From: Himantopus leucocephalus
Lineage: Eukaryota > Chordata > Aves > Charadriiformes > Recurvirostridae
Reading direction: 5' to 3'
Length of the DNA: 64,000 bases
Assembly (NCBI GenBank): GCA_003993805.1
Contig: RSEF01000001.1
Location: 68,354,124-68,418,123, forward strand
The notes beneath the pieces were generated by a model. That model was not told where the DNA came from, made no database searches, and saw nothing but the letters and a program-made list of their open reading frames with translations. This document shows, piece after piece, positions 53,761 to 64,000 of this stretch (position 1 is its first letter; each line of letters starts with the position of its first letter). A program made the position numbers and the translations under genes.

Positions 53761-56700
53761 CTACGAACAAGGAATAAGACAATCTTCAGGTGGAAGGTCC
53801 CTGGAGCAACAGCTTTGCACCTTTATTTTCTGGTTTAAGCAACAAAGATTTAGTCAGTCCCTATTGCATACTTCATTTTGAGATGTGATAAAATTCATCC
53901 CTGTTCAAAAGTCCAGCACAAGAATTAACCATTATTTAATCTCTGTACTGTATAGAACATTCCTGTCCTCTTGTGCAGGGTGAATTTCATTTCTAGGTTG
54001 TCATATATTCAGTCATTTATCTCACCCCATGCAATAGTCTATGATAAGCTTCACCTCAACTAACCCTCCCTCCTGGGTTTCCATCAGGCTGGGTGGAGTA
54101 TAGTCAGAGATGGAAGTCAGCCCAGAGGGAACAATGTAGAAAACACCTGACTATGATGAGTTGTGGAAAACATGCAGAGACATTAAAGTTATTCTGGTGT
54201 TGGGTCTTGTAATGATTTATGAGTATTTAGCAAAATATTTACCATGATGCTTGAAAATAATAGGTGGGATGGCACATGTAAAAATATGAAAAAAGCGCCA
54301 GGATTTTAGATATAGGTGCCTTTAGACACCAGAGAGAGGTGATGAAAGTCAAAACTTTCAGCTGCTGGTGAAGTCTGAAGAATGATTTTGGATTCTCTTT
54401 TGAATAAAAAACTGACCACACGTAATCACCTTGGATCCAGGTGCTTACTCCCTGAAAGCTCTAGAGTTTTCCCAGGGCTCGAAGCTATTAGTATGTGATC
54501 TCAAAGCTGTGGGAGGTCCTGCACCGATCCACAGGGGAGACTTGCTCCACACTTCTGGCCAGCATCTTCCTTACTGCAGCAGTAAGCGTCCACGTGCACA
54601 AGCCCCACTGACAAATAGGGGCCTTCTGTATTCAGAACTTCCTCCAGCCCGGCCGAAACTTAGTTTCCTGTCTCTGTGAAACTAACCTTCCCCCGCTCTC
54701 CCCCATTTTCCAGTTTTATGATGGTTGGAGTCAATAGTCACTGAACAGGTATCAGAAGTACCATTCTCAGCCTTTTAGGTCCATGTGCTTTATGACTGTG
54801 GCTTAGCCACTGTGAGTAAAAAACTGACCCAAACCTATTTTAAATTACTGCTATAAAAGAAACCTGGGCTTATAAGAAAGCCACTGGAAGTACTCAACTT
54901 TTCTTTGGTGTTCTGGAGAAAGGGACAAGGCAAAGGGACAGGTCGCCAAGGGAAGTTGTGGATGCCCCATCCCTGGAGGTGTTCAAGACCAGGCTGGATG
55001 GGGCTTTGAGCAACCTGGTCTAGTGGGAGGTGTCCCTGCCCATGGCAGGGGGGTTGGAACTCGATGATCTTTAAGGTCCCTTCCAACCTAAACTATTCTA
55101 TGATTCTATGAAAAGATTTTTGAAGAGCATTTAATAATTACAGCAATCCAAGACAAAATATTTCTTTCAGTGCCCAGAAGAACACGTATATAGTGTCTAA
55201 CACACCAGCCAGGGCACCCCAGATCCCACTGATATAGAAGAAGTAACTTAATACAAAAAATCCAAATTAAAAGTCAAATTTTATGCCATTGAAAAAAATG
55301 TCATGGAAACTAAACACATGGCTATTTATGTTAATTTCATTGAAATCAAGTGGTATTTGGAAGGAGCAGTGGGAAGAAGATAAATATTTTGCTAAAACAT
55401 TAGAGTCTGCCCTTTCTCAAGGCGAAAGGTGGCATTTGTTGTAAGAAAGCCATGTACCATTCCTATCCCTCTTACGAATCTGCGTGAGTATTCTGTTCTG
55501 CAAGTTTCAAAACCAGCTGGTAATAACCGCACTTACCTTCAGAGCCTTTTCTGGAACACACCGAAAGCTTTAAAGCAAAAGTACATTGCCAGGATGAAGA
55601 TATCACTGTCTCTGAATGCTTCAGCTAAGTGCAACTGAGCCGATACTTACAGACAGCATTTATCCTGAGTACAGATTTTAGGATTTTGTAACCTTTATTA
55701 ACACAAGGATTATCCAATGAAAGTGCTATTAGTTACTAGTGATTATGAGACTGCGCTGTCTCATTTAACACCATAATTGTTGCAGAACTGTTCGGTCCTG
55801 ACCTTAGGTAGATGCACAATACAGACAAAAAAAAAAAAGCATGCTTTTTGTCATTCTTTTCAACTCATGGAGTGCAAGTTGTGATATGAATCATTCCGTT
55901 TTAAATGAAATGAACTGTGGAATAAAGATTTCATTTATGTAGAGGTATATTCCTATATGAAAATAACGGGCTGTAAATGCAAAATGCTCTTTTATTACTT
56001 GCATTTTATTCATGCTAACTAATCATGCTAATTCATGCACTGTTAAATTCCATTGAAACGTACTCTATTAGAAGGTAGTGGGATGTACTACTAAAAGGAA
56101 TTACCATAACGAGCAATTATTATAAAAATCTGGATTTATGTGCATTAAAACTATCATGCTACTAATTTTAAAAACCATTTTCATTAAGTGAAATAATGAA
56201 AATCATGCCATACTAGGCAGACATTGTATGACCTGTAAACAGACATAAGCTTCATATGCAAGAACCATATGAAAGCTTACCTTAGATGACAATATACATT
56301 CAAAAATCCTTACTGTGTAACTAAGGGAGAGAGAGAAAGAGAAGTAACAATTTAATGACAAACACAAAAGTAGAGAGAAAACGTTGAGTGAAATTATGCT
56401 TACAATTATGTCAAGATGATGTTTTAATCCTTAGTCATGTAAAATATGTAGGAATAGAAGCACATGAAGAGTAAAAGGTAGGGATCCACTTCCACTTCAA
56501 AATTATCATTAATATGTAAAAGCTATATTAATATGTACAAGTAACTATAACTCCTGTAATTAGTCTAAAGTCTAGATTGGAACCAAATTATGCAACTGAC
56601 ATTTATGATAAAAGTTTCCAAACGTAGCTTCAAGGAAGCTAACACATATATATATATAATATTTTCCACCAGGGAAAAAAAAGCACACACATAACACCGA

Positions 56701-59700
56701 AGCGCATATACATATATATATATATGTCGAAACTCTGTAAGGCAAAATAATCAAGTACAGACTAATAACATACCTGTGCACTAAAGTATGCACTTTGTCA
56801 CATATTCACATTTACGTTACTTAAAGCATACTATTTACTCTATAGGAGCCCTTACCTTTAAACATTTTGACTCTATAAAACACCCATATATATATATTTA
56901 TATATGTATATCTGTAACAGCACTCCATGCCTACTGTAGCCATTTAAGATAAATACCTTAATACATCAAATACTACAGGAATATTACCTAGCCTAATTTC
57001 TTAACATGTTTTAGGTTTAAAGTAGTAAATTTAGATGCATAATATTCTGGAGACTAGTTTCTGGGCATCTCTGACATTTTAAGACTGCACTGCCAGTATT
57101 CTGGATTTGGACAAGGTTACAAGCAAACACATTTCTAGAAAAAGAACGAAATTCTCTGAACCCCACTGAACCTGAGTTTAAAATAAGCTCAAGAAGAAAT
57201 GAAGCAAAATTATGTGTTTGTAAGTAAAAAGTTTTCACTGATTTCGACTGGATCGAGATTTCATCTTTAGATTCTGTCGTGCAAGCTCAGGCGTGGATTT
57301 TCACTCTCAGAACTAACTTGTAACTGAAGACTATAATTCTGTAATAAAGAATGCCTTTTAAGCACAGTAAATGACTTTATGATACTTTTGTTCTTTCAGT
57401 AATTCTACAAGCTAACTGAGAGCTGTTTTTCAAATTTCTGCCTCCTGGAAATGTCTAAGTATTCTGGTCAAAGGTAATCACAGTCATTAAATAAATTCTT
57501 TATAGACAGGTAGTTCTATGCCCAGTGGCATAGCAGAAATATGCCTAAGATCTCTTAACTCAGATGTTTAATACCCATATTCTTGATTAGTTTGGCCTTC
57601 TTTGCTCATGTGACATAGACATTGTATGCCATGAGACGCTAGCTAGTTTAATCTAAGAAAGCAAATAAATACACGCTTTGCATGCAGAAAATGCGTTTGC
57701 ATGTGGAAAGAGAGGAAGGGAATGAAATGGAATGTCCAGAGGAGTATGCTTATTATAAACCTGATTATTGCCCGCCAAGAAGAATGGTTCTCCTGGGTTA
57801 ATTACTCCATGATATATCACTGCAGAATTAGAATATTTACAGTGGTATTTATTCACATTTGAAATTCTTCCCAGTTTATCTTATTTTTTAACATTTCTTA
57901 TACAGCATCTTTGCTATCATCAACCTATTAGAGTGATCACCGACCTTGGTTTAGCTCTTAAGATAAACATTCTCCAAAACCATTTGTTTCATGATAAAAG
58001 AAGCACAGTGCTTTATCTGAATCTTTTCATTGACCTCAGTGAAGCAGATAAGGAATCAATTCCGTACTACTTGTAATGAGAGTTTTATAGCCATAGTTAG
58101 GGATCTATCTCAAACTTAAATTAATTATCCTTATATAATATATATAATTAGATTCTGGGTATGCATCATCTTTCAAGATATACGAGGTAGAGTTATTCTT
58201 TTGTCTAAGATCTATTACATGACTTTTTTCAGCACATTTATATTTACAAAAAAAGCCATTGCATCGAGCAGCTCATGTAACGGCCATCTTTAGTTCACTA
58301 AGCAAAACTGAAAACACAAGAACAAGATACTGTCTACCTGAAATAACATCAGTAAATGCAACCCCACACCCCCCCCCTTTTTTTTGAGGACATAATAAAA
58401 ATCTATTATTTATATTTTGTTAATTATTATACTCATAATTGTCATTAATTATTTTTCAAGAAATGAGCATTAAATTTAGTAACAACTAGGGGTTTTAATT
58501 TGACACTAAAATACTGTAAGTGAATGGCTAAAAAAGTAGAAAATTGTAGCATACTGATATTATTCATAGCCAGAGTATCCATAGTTACTCAGTTGTTCCA
58601 AAGCTATGCAAAATCAGAAATCCTAGACAGTTCTGTCAGTAGTTCTATGATATTCCTTGGACTGGGCTTATATATATGCACGATAAATTTTATAGCTCCA
58701 GCACCTCAGAAATAAATGGATAAAATAAATTCTTGCCAACATAAGGAAATTTCACTTGCTGCAAAATATACTGTTGCATGGCACAGAGCTCTTTAGCATG
58801 ACTTACTATCCACAAGCACAGGACTGTGCCTAGTATGTTCACCAGGTAGGTACCGTAGCCTTGAGCCTTATTCAGGCAACATTCGACTGTATCTCTTCTT
58901 TTGACCTTGGTTGTTACTTGCTGGAGTAAGGCTGAACCAGTTTAAAGCTATACATATGAAAACACATGTGCACACACACACACACACACACACACAATGC
59001 AATCCCTTTCCCGGGAGTAAGAAATCCATAACTCTTTGCTCTGTGTCAGTGTGATGAGCAGTCATCCGAAGAGCCCTCCTAAATGAACAAACAGGCTGTG
59101 AAACTTAAGAGAATGATAATTCCACACATAAGTCAATAGAAGAGTAAAACAAGACGTAATTATGTTTTTACGCTCCGGCTGTTTAATACTCATTTGCATT
59201 TGTCTGTATCATGTAGCAAACCCGGAGCCTACCGGGGTTTGCCAAGCGGCAGCTGCTGTATTCGCTTAATCCTGTCCCCCTTGAATTCATCAGCTGAACT
59301 GCCACTCATGTTCAGAGTGTCAGCACTGAACCCTTGCAACAGCTGTCCTGCGCCTAAGCTCTACAAATTGCCGGTCTCAGCAGTCTTCAGAAAGGAGTCA
59401 AAAGTAATGGCTAAACCTGCCAGGATGGTGGGAGGAACCTCAGCCAGCGTGACCGCTCACAGCCCAAACCGTTGGGAGAGAACTACCATACCAAGCTTGG
59501 TGGGAGAGAGTGGGAGCGCACCAGCTGATGGTTGATATGAGATTGGGTTCAGAAACCAACCGTTAACTAGGGGAGGGGGGATTTAGGTTAATGAAGCAGC
59601 CCATCATGTACCTAAGACAAGAGAAACAACACACAGCCCAGGTGGGATCCTACCGGCCTGCATTTTTCAGGACTTCTTCCGTGTGTGAGGCAAAACTAAA

Positions 59701-62700
59701 GTACTGCTCTGAGCAAGATGTCTATGGCTTAGTATTCCATTTTTCAGTTGATCTTTTAAAGTAAATATTACTTTCCTTGAGAAAAAAGAAGGCTTTTTGA
59801 GTCTGGAAATGACTACGCTACGAGCCTTTTGCAGTCAGTTGGTGTGTGAGGTTTTGGTAGAAAGTGTGATAGAATGAACTAAATCTTGTCTAAGGGGAGT
59901 AATTCTTCCAGCCTCATTCTCACTGTAGCAAAGGTATGTTCTGCTGCAACCCCAAGATAAGGTGCCAGAGGAACTGAGGCTGTAGCACGTGCTGTGACCA
60001 GCTGATGGGATGATTAATATAATCTTCAGGACACGACGCAAAGCCCATGCATCTATCCAAGGCTTCCTGTGGGATGAATGGTCGGGGGGATACTTGAATT
60101 TGACTGAGGTGCTAGGCTATGGTGGCGGTGTTAAGAACGGACTCAAAATCTCAGACTCGCAGAGCCAGAAGCAATCTTGAGATGTCACTGAGTGCATATC
60201 ATAACCCTAACGAATTGTACTGCTGTCATTCTTTTAAGCTGCTCTTAAAGGCTTTTAGTACCAAAGGCCCTACAACCTCTGCAGGAAATCTGCTCTGGTG
60301 CTTCACTGCTCTGACTGTTGTCTACCCTAAATGTTTGCTGCCATGTTGCCAGATATGATTTTTTTGGGTTTACTCTATAATGCAGCCATTATGGAAAGAA
60401 TCAGCTGTGAATGGGGCAGGCCTGGCAGCCTGTGAAAATAGTGTATCACGTGCTTTCCATTTCAGACCTATGAAAGTTAAGTAGTCATTTGTCAGCAAAA
60501 GTCATCAGGGACATCATCTCAGCTGTACCTAGTGATCACTTAAGTGAACAGAACTGTAGCTTTTTTTCTAGATACGTTACTTCTAATTGACTGGGAAAGG
60601 ATCTAAGCATTCCCAGCCTATTTCAGACACCAGTCCATAAATGTAAGAAATTAAATTCCTCATCAGTATTCATCAAAGGCAAAAAGTCTCTCTGCACTTC
60701 TCCCTTAAAAACTCTGACATAGAACAGCTTCCACTGCTGGTGAACAATTTCTTGGAAACCAATGCATATTAAAAGAGAGCCAGAATGATGACATGGTGTT
60801 TGTATTACACTTCTAAACCAGCAAAATAATTCATCCTGATACTCAGAGAAAAGAAGTTCCAAGATCAACAGAAGCATCTGTATTTCACAACAGCTGGAAA
60901 GGGAATTACTGAAGAATAATATGTAATCCATGGCAACATTTGGAGTTTGGACTTCCTAAAATGGAGAGGTATTAGTTAAATTATTTCCTATCTTAAAAGT
61001 GTTGCACATTATATGTAAAAATACTTTGTAAAACAAAGGACAGAAATAAACAGCTTCTTGTATTTAAAATGTAGTGTTTGATTGTACTACAAGCAAAGTG
61101 CTGAAGACTAAAAAGTTACAACTGAGTGTAAACATGCATAAGAACTTTAGGGCTTGGGGACTTAGGAAGTTTAATGAAATAGCAAACTAACTTGGCCTTT
61201 CAGTATAAAAAAATAGATGAAGCAACCTTCTCGGGTGACAAGGTCTTCTGTTACGCTGTGAAACAGAAAGTTTGCTTGTGCTTGAGGAAAACAATTATGC
61301 TTCCAGGATGAGGTCATCACCCTTTAAACACAGTATCTTAAAAATAAATCATGAAAATTAAGGAGCGTATTATGCCTATTTTCATTACAGTAGTTAAACG
61401 TTCAACTTCATAGACCAAACATTTATTGCAATGGCTTCTTGCTGGCAGATTTGAGCTGTGGGACAAGATACATCAGAAAAGACAGAAAATAGAAATTGAA
61501 ATCCAAACTAAATACAATACAATCCATAAGGATATTAAATATTATGGTTATCGTTATAGAATAGTGTGATGGAGATAATATAATTAGGGCCATATCCAGC
61601 TAGCCTAAATTCCCTCTAAATTCCTGAGTTAAACACGTCCTATCAGCTGTCTTTAGGCAGCTTTCCTTACTTATAACGTCATATTATTTTTTTCAGAAAT
61701 ACTTAGCTTATTCTGCAGTTGAAACAAAAGCCTTTGGTGGGAGTTAGTCCAGCTAAATATGACCCCATCTCTTTCTAGGAAGAATTTTTCTCAAAAATAT
61801 AGTCCTGAGATTATTCATTAGTAGTCCAATCCAAATCCTATTGCCATTTATGATATCCCAGTCAATGCCAAACTACCTGGAATTCATAAAATTTACATAT
61901 TAATTAAAATAAAGATATGTCTTCAGTTGTAGAAGGCTAACCTACTTTGTCCTCTTTCCCCATATTTGGAAAATCCACAGTTTTGAATACTTCGGTCTTA
62001 AAGCAAATACAGTAATTGTATCAACTAGCTTGTGTCCCTGCAAGCAATACTGCTTTTTGCTACATGATTTTGCAAACGAACTTCCTTGGAAGCAAATGTT
62101 TGGTTTGTTTAATAAATAATTTTAAAGCAGGCAAAGTCTGCCCTGAACTAATCTTTCTTCCTTCTCTCCTTCTCCCCTTGCCATTTCCTTCAGAGATCTC
62201 TCTTATCCAAGATGGTTTTCTTAATGTTTCCCCAAAGAGCTCTATGGCTGAGTCTTACTAGAGTTTCTCAGGAGGTGGCATAGCCTCAGAGTCACGGTCT
62301 ACCGTTTTGTCACTTGTGAAAAAATCCTTGCAATCACTGAAGATGCAAATTGGCATGGGGGGCAGTGGGGGAAGACAATATAGCATAAGCACAGCATGTT
62401 GGTCCTCAAAAAGAAAACAAAGCAACCAAAATAGTTCATTTTGTCCTAACCAAGTTATTATTTTCATCCAGGGAAGTTAAAAAAGTTGTTTGAACTCCCT
62501 TTTGCATTTGCCTTGCGTACTTTTGACTCCTATGTTCAGACAAACAGGGCATTTGCCATGTTTCAAACCGCTTACCTTTTACTTCCAGTTTGCAATCAAC
62601 TTCTGCCTCTCCAAGTTCATTGACGGCTCGGCAGGTGTAAGTACCTCCATCGTAGGGACTGGGTTTGCGGATCTCCAAGGTGCAGACACCTTGGTTGCTG

Positions 62701-63777
62701 AACATTCGGTACCTCGGGTCATTCATTATAATGACTTTGTTTTTCAGCCAAGTTATTTTGGGCTGTGGTAAAAACAAAAGAAAGCCCACATGCACAAATG
62801 TATGAACTGAAATATTTTACCACTTTTTTTTGTGATGTTCGGTTAAAGTTGAGTAATCCAGAAATCATACAAAATAGATAAAGTGGTGATAGAAAGGAAA
62901 CTGTAATTCTTAACTCAGACATAAACATGGGCTGCATCATGCATCTGTTTTTAAGCACGATTTTTTCAGTGCAGCTTCTATCTCATAATTAGTCATAAAT
63001 TTAAGTCTGTTGTCAGTATAAGGGGTGCTGTTTGCTGATAGCAAACATCTGAGCAACGGCTTTTGACATCTGATTACTCTAAGTCAATAACAAAAGCGTG
63101 TTTTTTCACAGTAATTTGCAGTCAGAAACTGTGAAGGTGAAGAATGAACAGCAAATGTTCTTAAAAACTCTTCAGTTCTCATTTTACTAGCTCAGTCCAG
63201 TTTCTCACCACAGAAAATAGATCACAAAAAGACACAACTCAAAAGAAACTGGAAGATGCATTGCACAGTGGGTCTGAGAACCAACGTGATCCCCAAAGTA
63301 TTCCTGCAATGCACTTTCTTAAAGTACAATTAGCTTTTTATAGAATAATTATGGCTTTATTTTAAGTAACAACCTTTACTAATATATTAACTGTACAGCT
63401 GTTGTCAGTGCCAGTCCCAGTATAGCCCAGCCTTTTCCTGAGGTTCTGCCCTTTCTCTAAGTTATCTGTGGATTTAGTAACTCTTATAATGCCTATAACA
63501 AAGGTAAGTAGGTCCACTTTTGTATTCTTTAGAGCCAGCCTTCAGCCTGGCTTATGTGAGACAAATAGTAAAAATAGCATTACAATTTTTATTGTAACTC
63601 TCTCGTGTTTTAACTGATACCGTTGTGAGCTATGCGGTACCTTGGGGTTGCCCCGAACACTGCAGTTCAAAGTCGCGTTGTAACCAGCTACAGCAAACGT
63701 GTTGACTAGAGGCTGAGTAAACAACGGCCGTTCACTGAAGTCAAAATCGTCGTAAACTGGATATTTGTAGACTTTAC
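53660..63777 (-). CDS. MYBPC1: MYBPC1, slow skeletal myosin-binding protein C, C-terminal part
   Basis: Minus-strand exons 63777-63641, 62762-62576, optional 57819-57761, and candidate terminal exon 53760-53660. Slow MyBP-C is a thick-filament protein of the sarcomere A-band C-zone that modulates myosin-actin interaction. Its last Ig domain (C10) binds light meromyosin and titin. The first two exons give a complete C10: [49 protein letters not shown], then [18 protein letters not shown] and CKLEVK. B-strand NCS, ITW tryptophan and F-strand YTC are all in place. This matches remembered human MYBPC1 closely and is less like MYBPC2/3, which end in VPQ. The first 90% of the gene lies to the right of the window. 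Order next to CHPT1 on the same strand is as in human. Confidence 0.93.
54940..55112 (+). mobile_element. CR1 LINE 3' end, well preserved
   Basis: From AAGTTGTGGATGCCCCATCC through GGTTGGAACTCGATGATCTT to the tail ATTCTATGATTCTATG at 55096-55111. It is the best-preserved CR1 tail of the window, on the plus strand and antisense to MYBPC1. Confidence 0.95.
56645..56912. repeat. Cluster of TA microsatellites
   Basis: Three (TA)n-type runs at about 56645-56660, 56708-56726 and 56886-56912 within 270 bp. Confidence 0.8.
57761..57819 (-). CDS. MYBPC1: MYBPC1 alternative C-terminal exon (59 bp)
   Basis: Acceptor TAATTCTGCAG, donor GTTTAT (weak). After the split codon from the C10 exon it encodes [20 protein letters not shown]. 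This aligns with the human variant tail that begins VIYQGVNTPGQPVFLEG, as I remember it; that tail belongs to slow MyBP-C variant 1, reported at the M-band periphery and binding obscurin. 59 bp is not a multiple of three, so its use changes the frame of the terminal exon. Without splicing at the donor the frame would run on to a stop at 57653. Confidence 0.8.
58971..58996. repeat. CA microsatellite
   Basis: (CA)13 uninterrupted, likely polymorphic. Confidence 0.95.
60130..60330 (-). repeat. Old, diverged CR1-like LINE fragment
   Basis: The stretch CTACAACCTCTGCAGGAAAT followed by CTGCTCTGGTGCTTCACTGCTC parallels the CR1 block seen at 22000-22030 (CAGCCTCTCTGGGCAGCCTG), at clearly lower identity. 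Confidence 0.6.
62576..62762 (-). CDS. MYBPC1: MYBPC1 exon, C10 Ig domain second half
   Basis: 187 bp, acceptor TTTTACCACAG, donor GTAAGC. It encodes [40 protein letters not shown] and [19 protein letters not shown] to EVK. The YTC cysteine pairs with the NCS cysteine of the preceding exon in the Ig fold pattern. Ends in phase 1. Confidence 0.97.
62763..63640 (-). other. MYBPC1: MYBPC1 intron within C10
   Basis: 878 bp, donor GTACCG. Nothing recognised. Confidence 0.75.
63641..63777 (-). CDS. MYBPC1: MYBPC1 exon, C10 Ig domain first half
   Basis: 137 bp, acceptor TTTCATAG. It encodes [20 protein letters not shown], then [20 protein letters not shown] and RGNPK. The acidic YDDFDF linker and FTQPLVNT are typical of slow MyBP-C before C10. 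Confidence 0.96.
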
Positions 63778-64000
63778 CTATGAAATGAAAAGAAAACATT
63801 TAGAAAAAGACCGCTGGCATGTAGCTAAATACCCAAGCATCTAAAAAAGCTACCAAGAGTCTGAATCTGTGTGGATCTGCACTGCTTTAGGTACCAGCCT
63901 GACTCTAGTAATTGTACTGGAAGCGAGCCTGGGAAGAGACTATCTCTTGGTCATGCTATAGGGTAGATGTCGGATGTCTTTGTTTCCTGAGTAGGTGGTA
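63778..64000 (-). other. MYBPC1: MYBPC1 intron, running off the window
   Basis: The upstream exon is outside the window. Nothing else seen. Confidence 0.8.

Larger units (their letters stand above)
53761..57760 (-). other. MYBPC1: MYBPC1 intron with CR1 and TA repeats
   Basis: 4.0 kb. It holds a CR1 copy at 54940-55112, TA-rich microsatellites at about 56645-56912 and an AT-rich block with repeated CATGCTAA at 56011-56031. Confidence 0.65.
57820..62575 (-). other. MYBPC1: MYBPC1 intron
   Basis: 4.76 kb. It contains a CA microsatellite (58971-58996), a GC-richer segment (59190-59560) and an old CR1-like fragment (about 60130-60330). No further exon found. Confidence 0.65.

Overview
The window is vertebrate nuclear DNA, almost certainly from a bird. 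Genes are split into short exons with GT/AG introns. The interspersed repeats are chicken-repeat-1 (CR1) LINE fragments with the usual 3' tail, and there are two solo LTRs of a kind I know from neoavian genomes. The exon products match GNPTAB, SYCP3, CHPT1 and MYBPC1, which are neighbours in the same relative order and orientation on human 12q23. Nothing in the sequence fixes the species. Family and human comparisons are from memory; no search was run.

Layout. (1) 1-~10.5 kb, plus strand: the last five coding exons of GNPTAB (catalytic subunit precursor of the Golgi mannose-6-phosphate tagging enzyme) with its stop codon and 3'UTR. (2) 10.6-12.5 kb: intergenic. (3) 12.5-13.15 kb: a CpG island with NRF1, E2F and YY1-like sites, the likely SYCP3 promoter. 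(4) 15.0-23.9 kb, plus strand: all eight coding exons of SYCP3 (238 residues), a meiotic chromosome-axis protein. (5) 25.7-48.07 kb, minus strand: all eight coding exons of CHPT1 (388 residues, complete CDP-alcohol phosphotransferase motif), convergent with SYCP3. It has a 9.6 kb first intron and a CpG-island promoter at 47.4-48.6 kb. (6) 48.6-53.0 kb: intergenic, with an orphan CCAAT/TATA cluster at 51.4-51.5 kb. (7) 53.0-64 kb, minus strand: the 3' end of MYBPC1 (slow skeletal myosin-binding protein C), including the C10 Ig domain, a 59-bp alternative exon and a candidate terminal exon.

The four genes share no pathway: lysosomal enzyme sorting, meiosis, phosphatidylcholine synthesis and the sarcomere. 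Their grouping is conserved synteny, not a functional cluster. I found no previously undescribed system. The most informative features are the MYBPC1 3' end, where a 59-bp exon (not a multiple of three) switches the terminal reading frame and C-terminal tail; the germline-type CpG promoter of SYCP3; two related solo LTRs in one CHPT1 intron; and local assembly errors at single N positions. Most other open frames are chance frames in CpG islands, repeats or introns.
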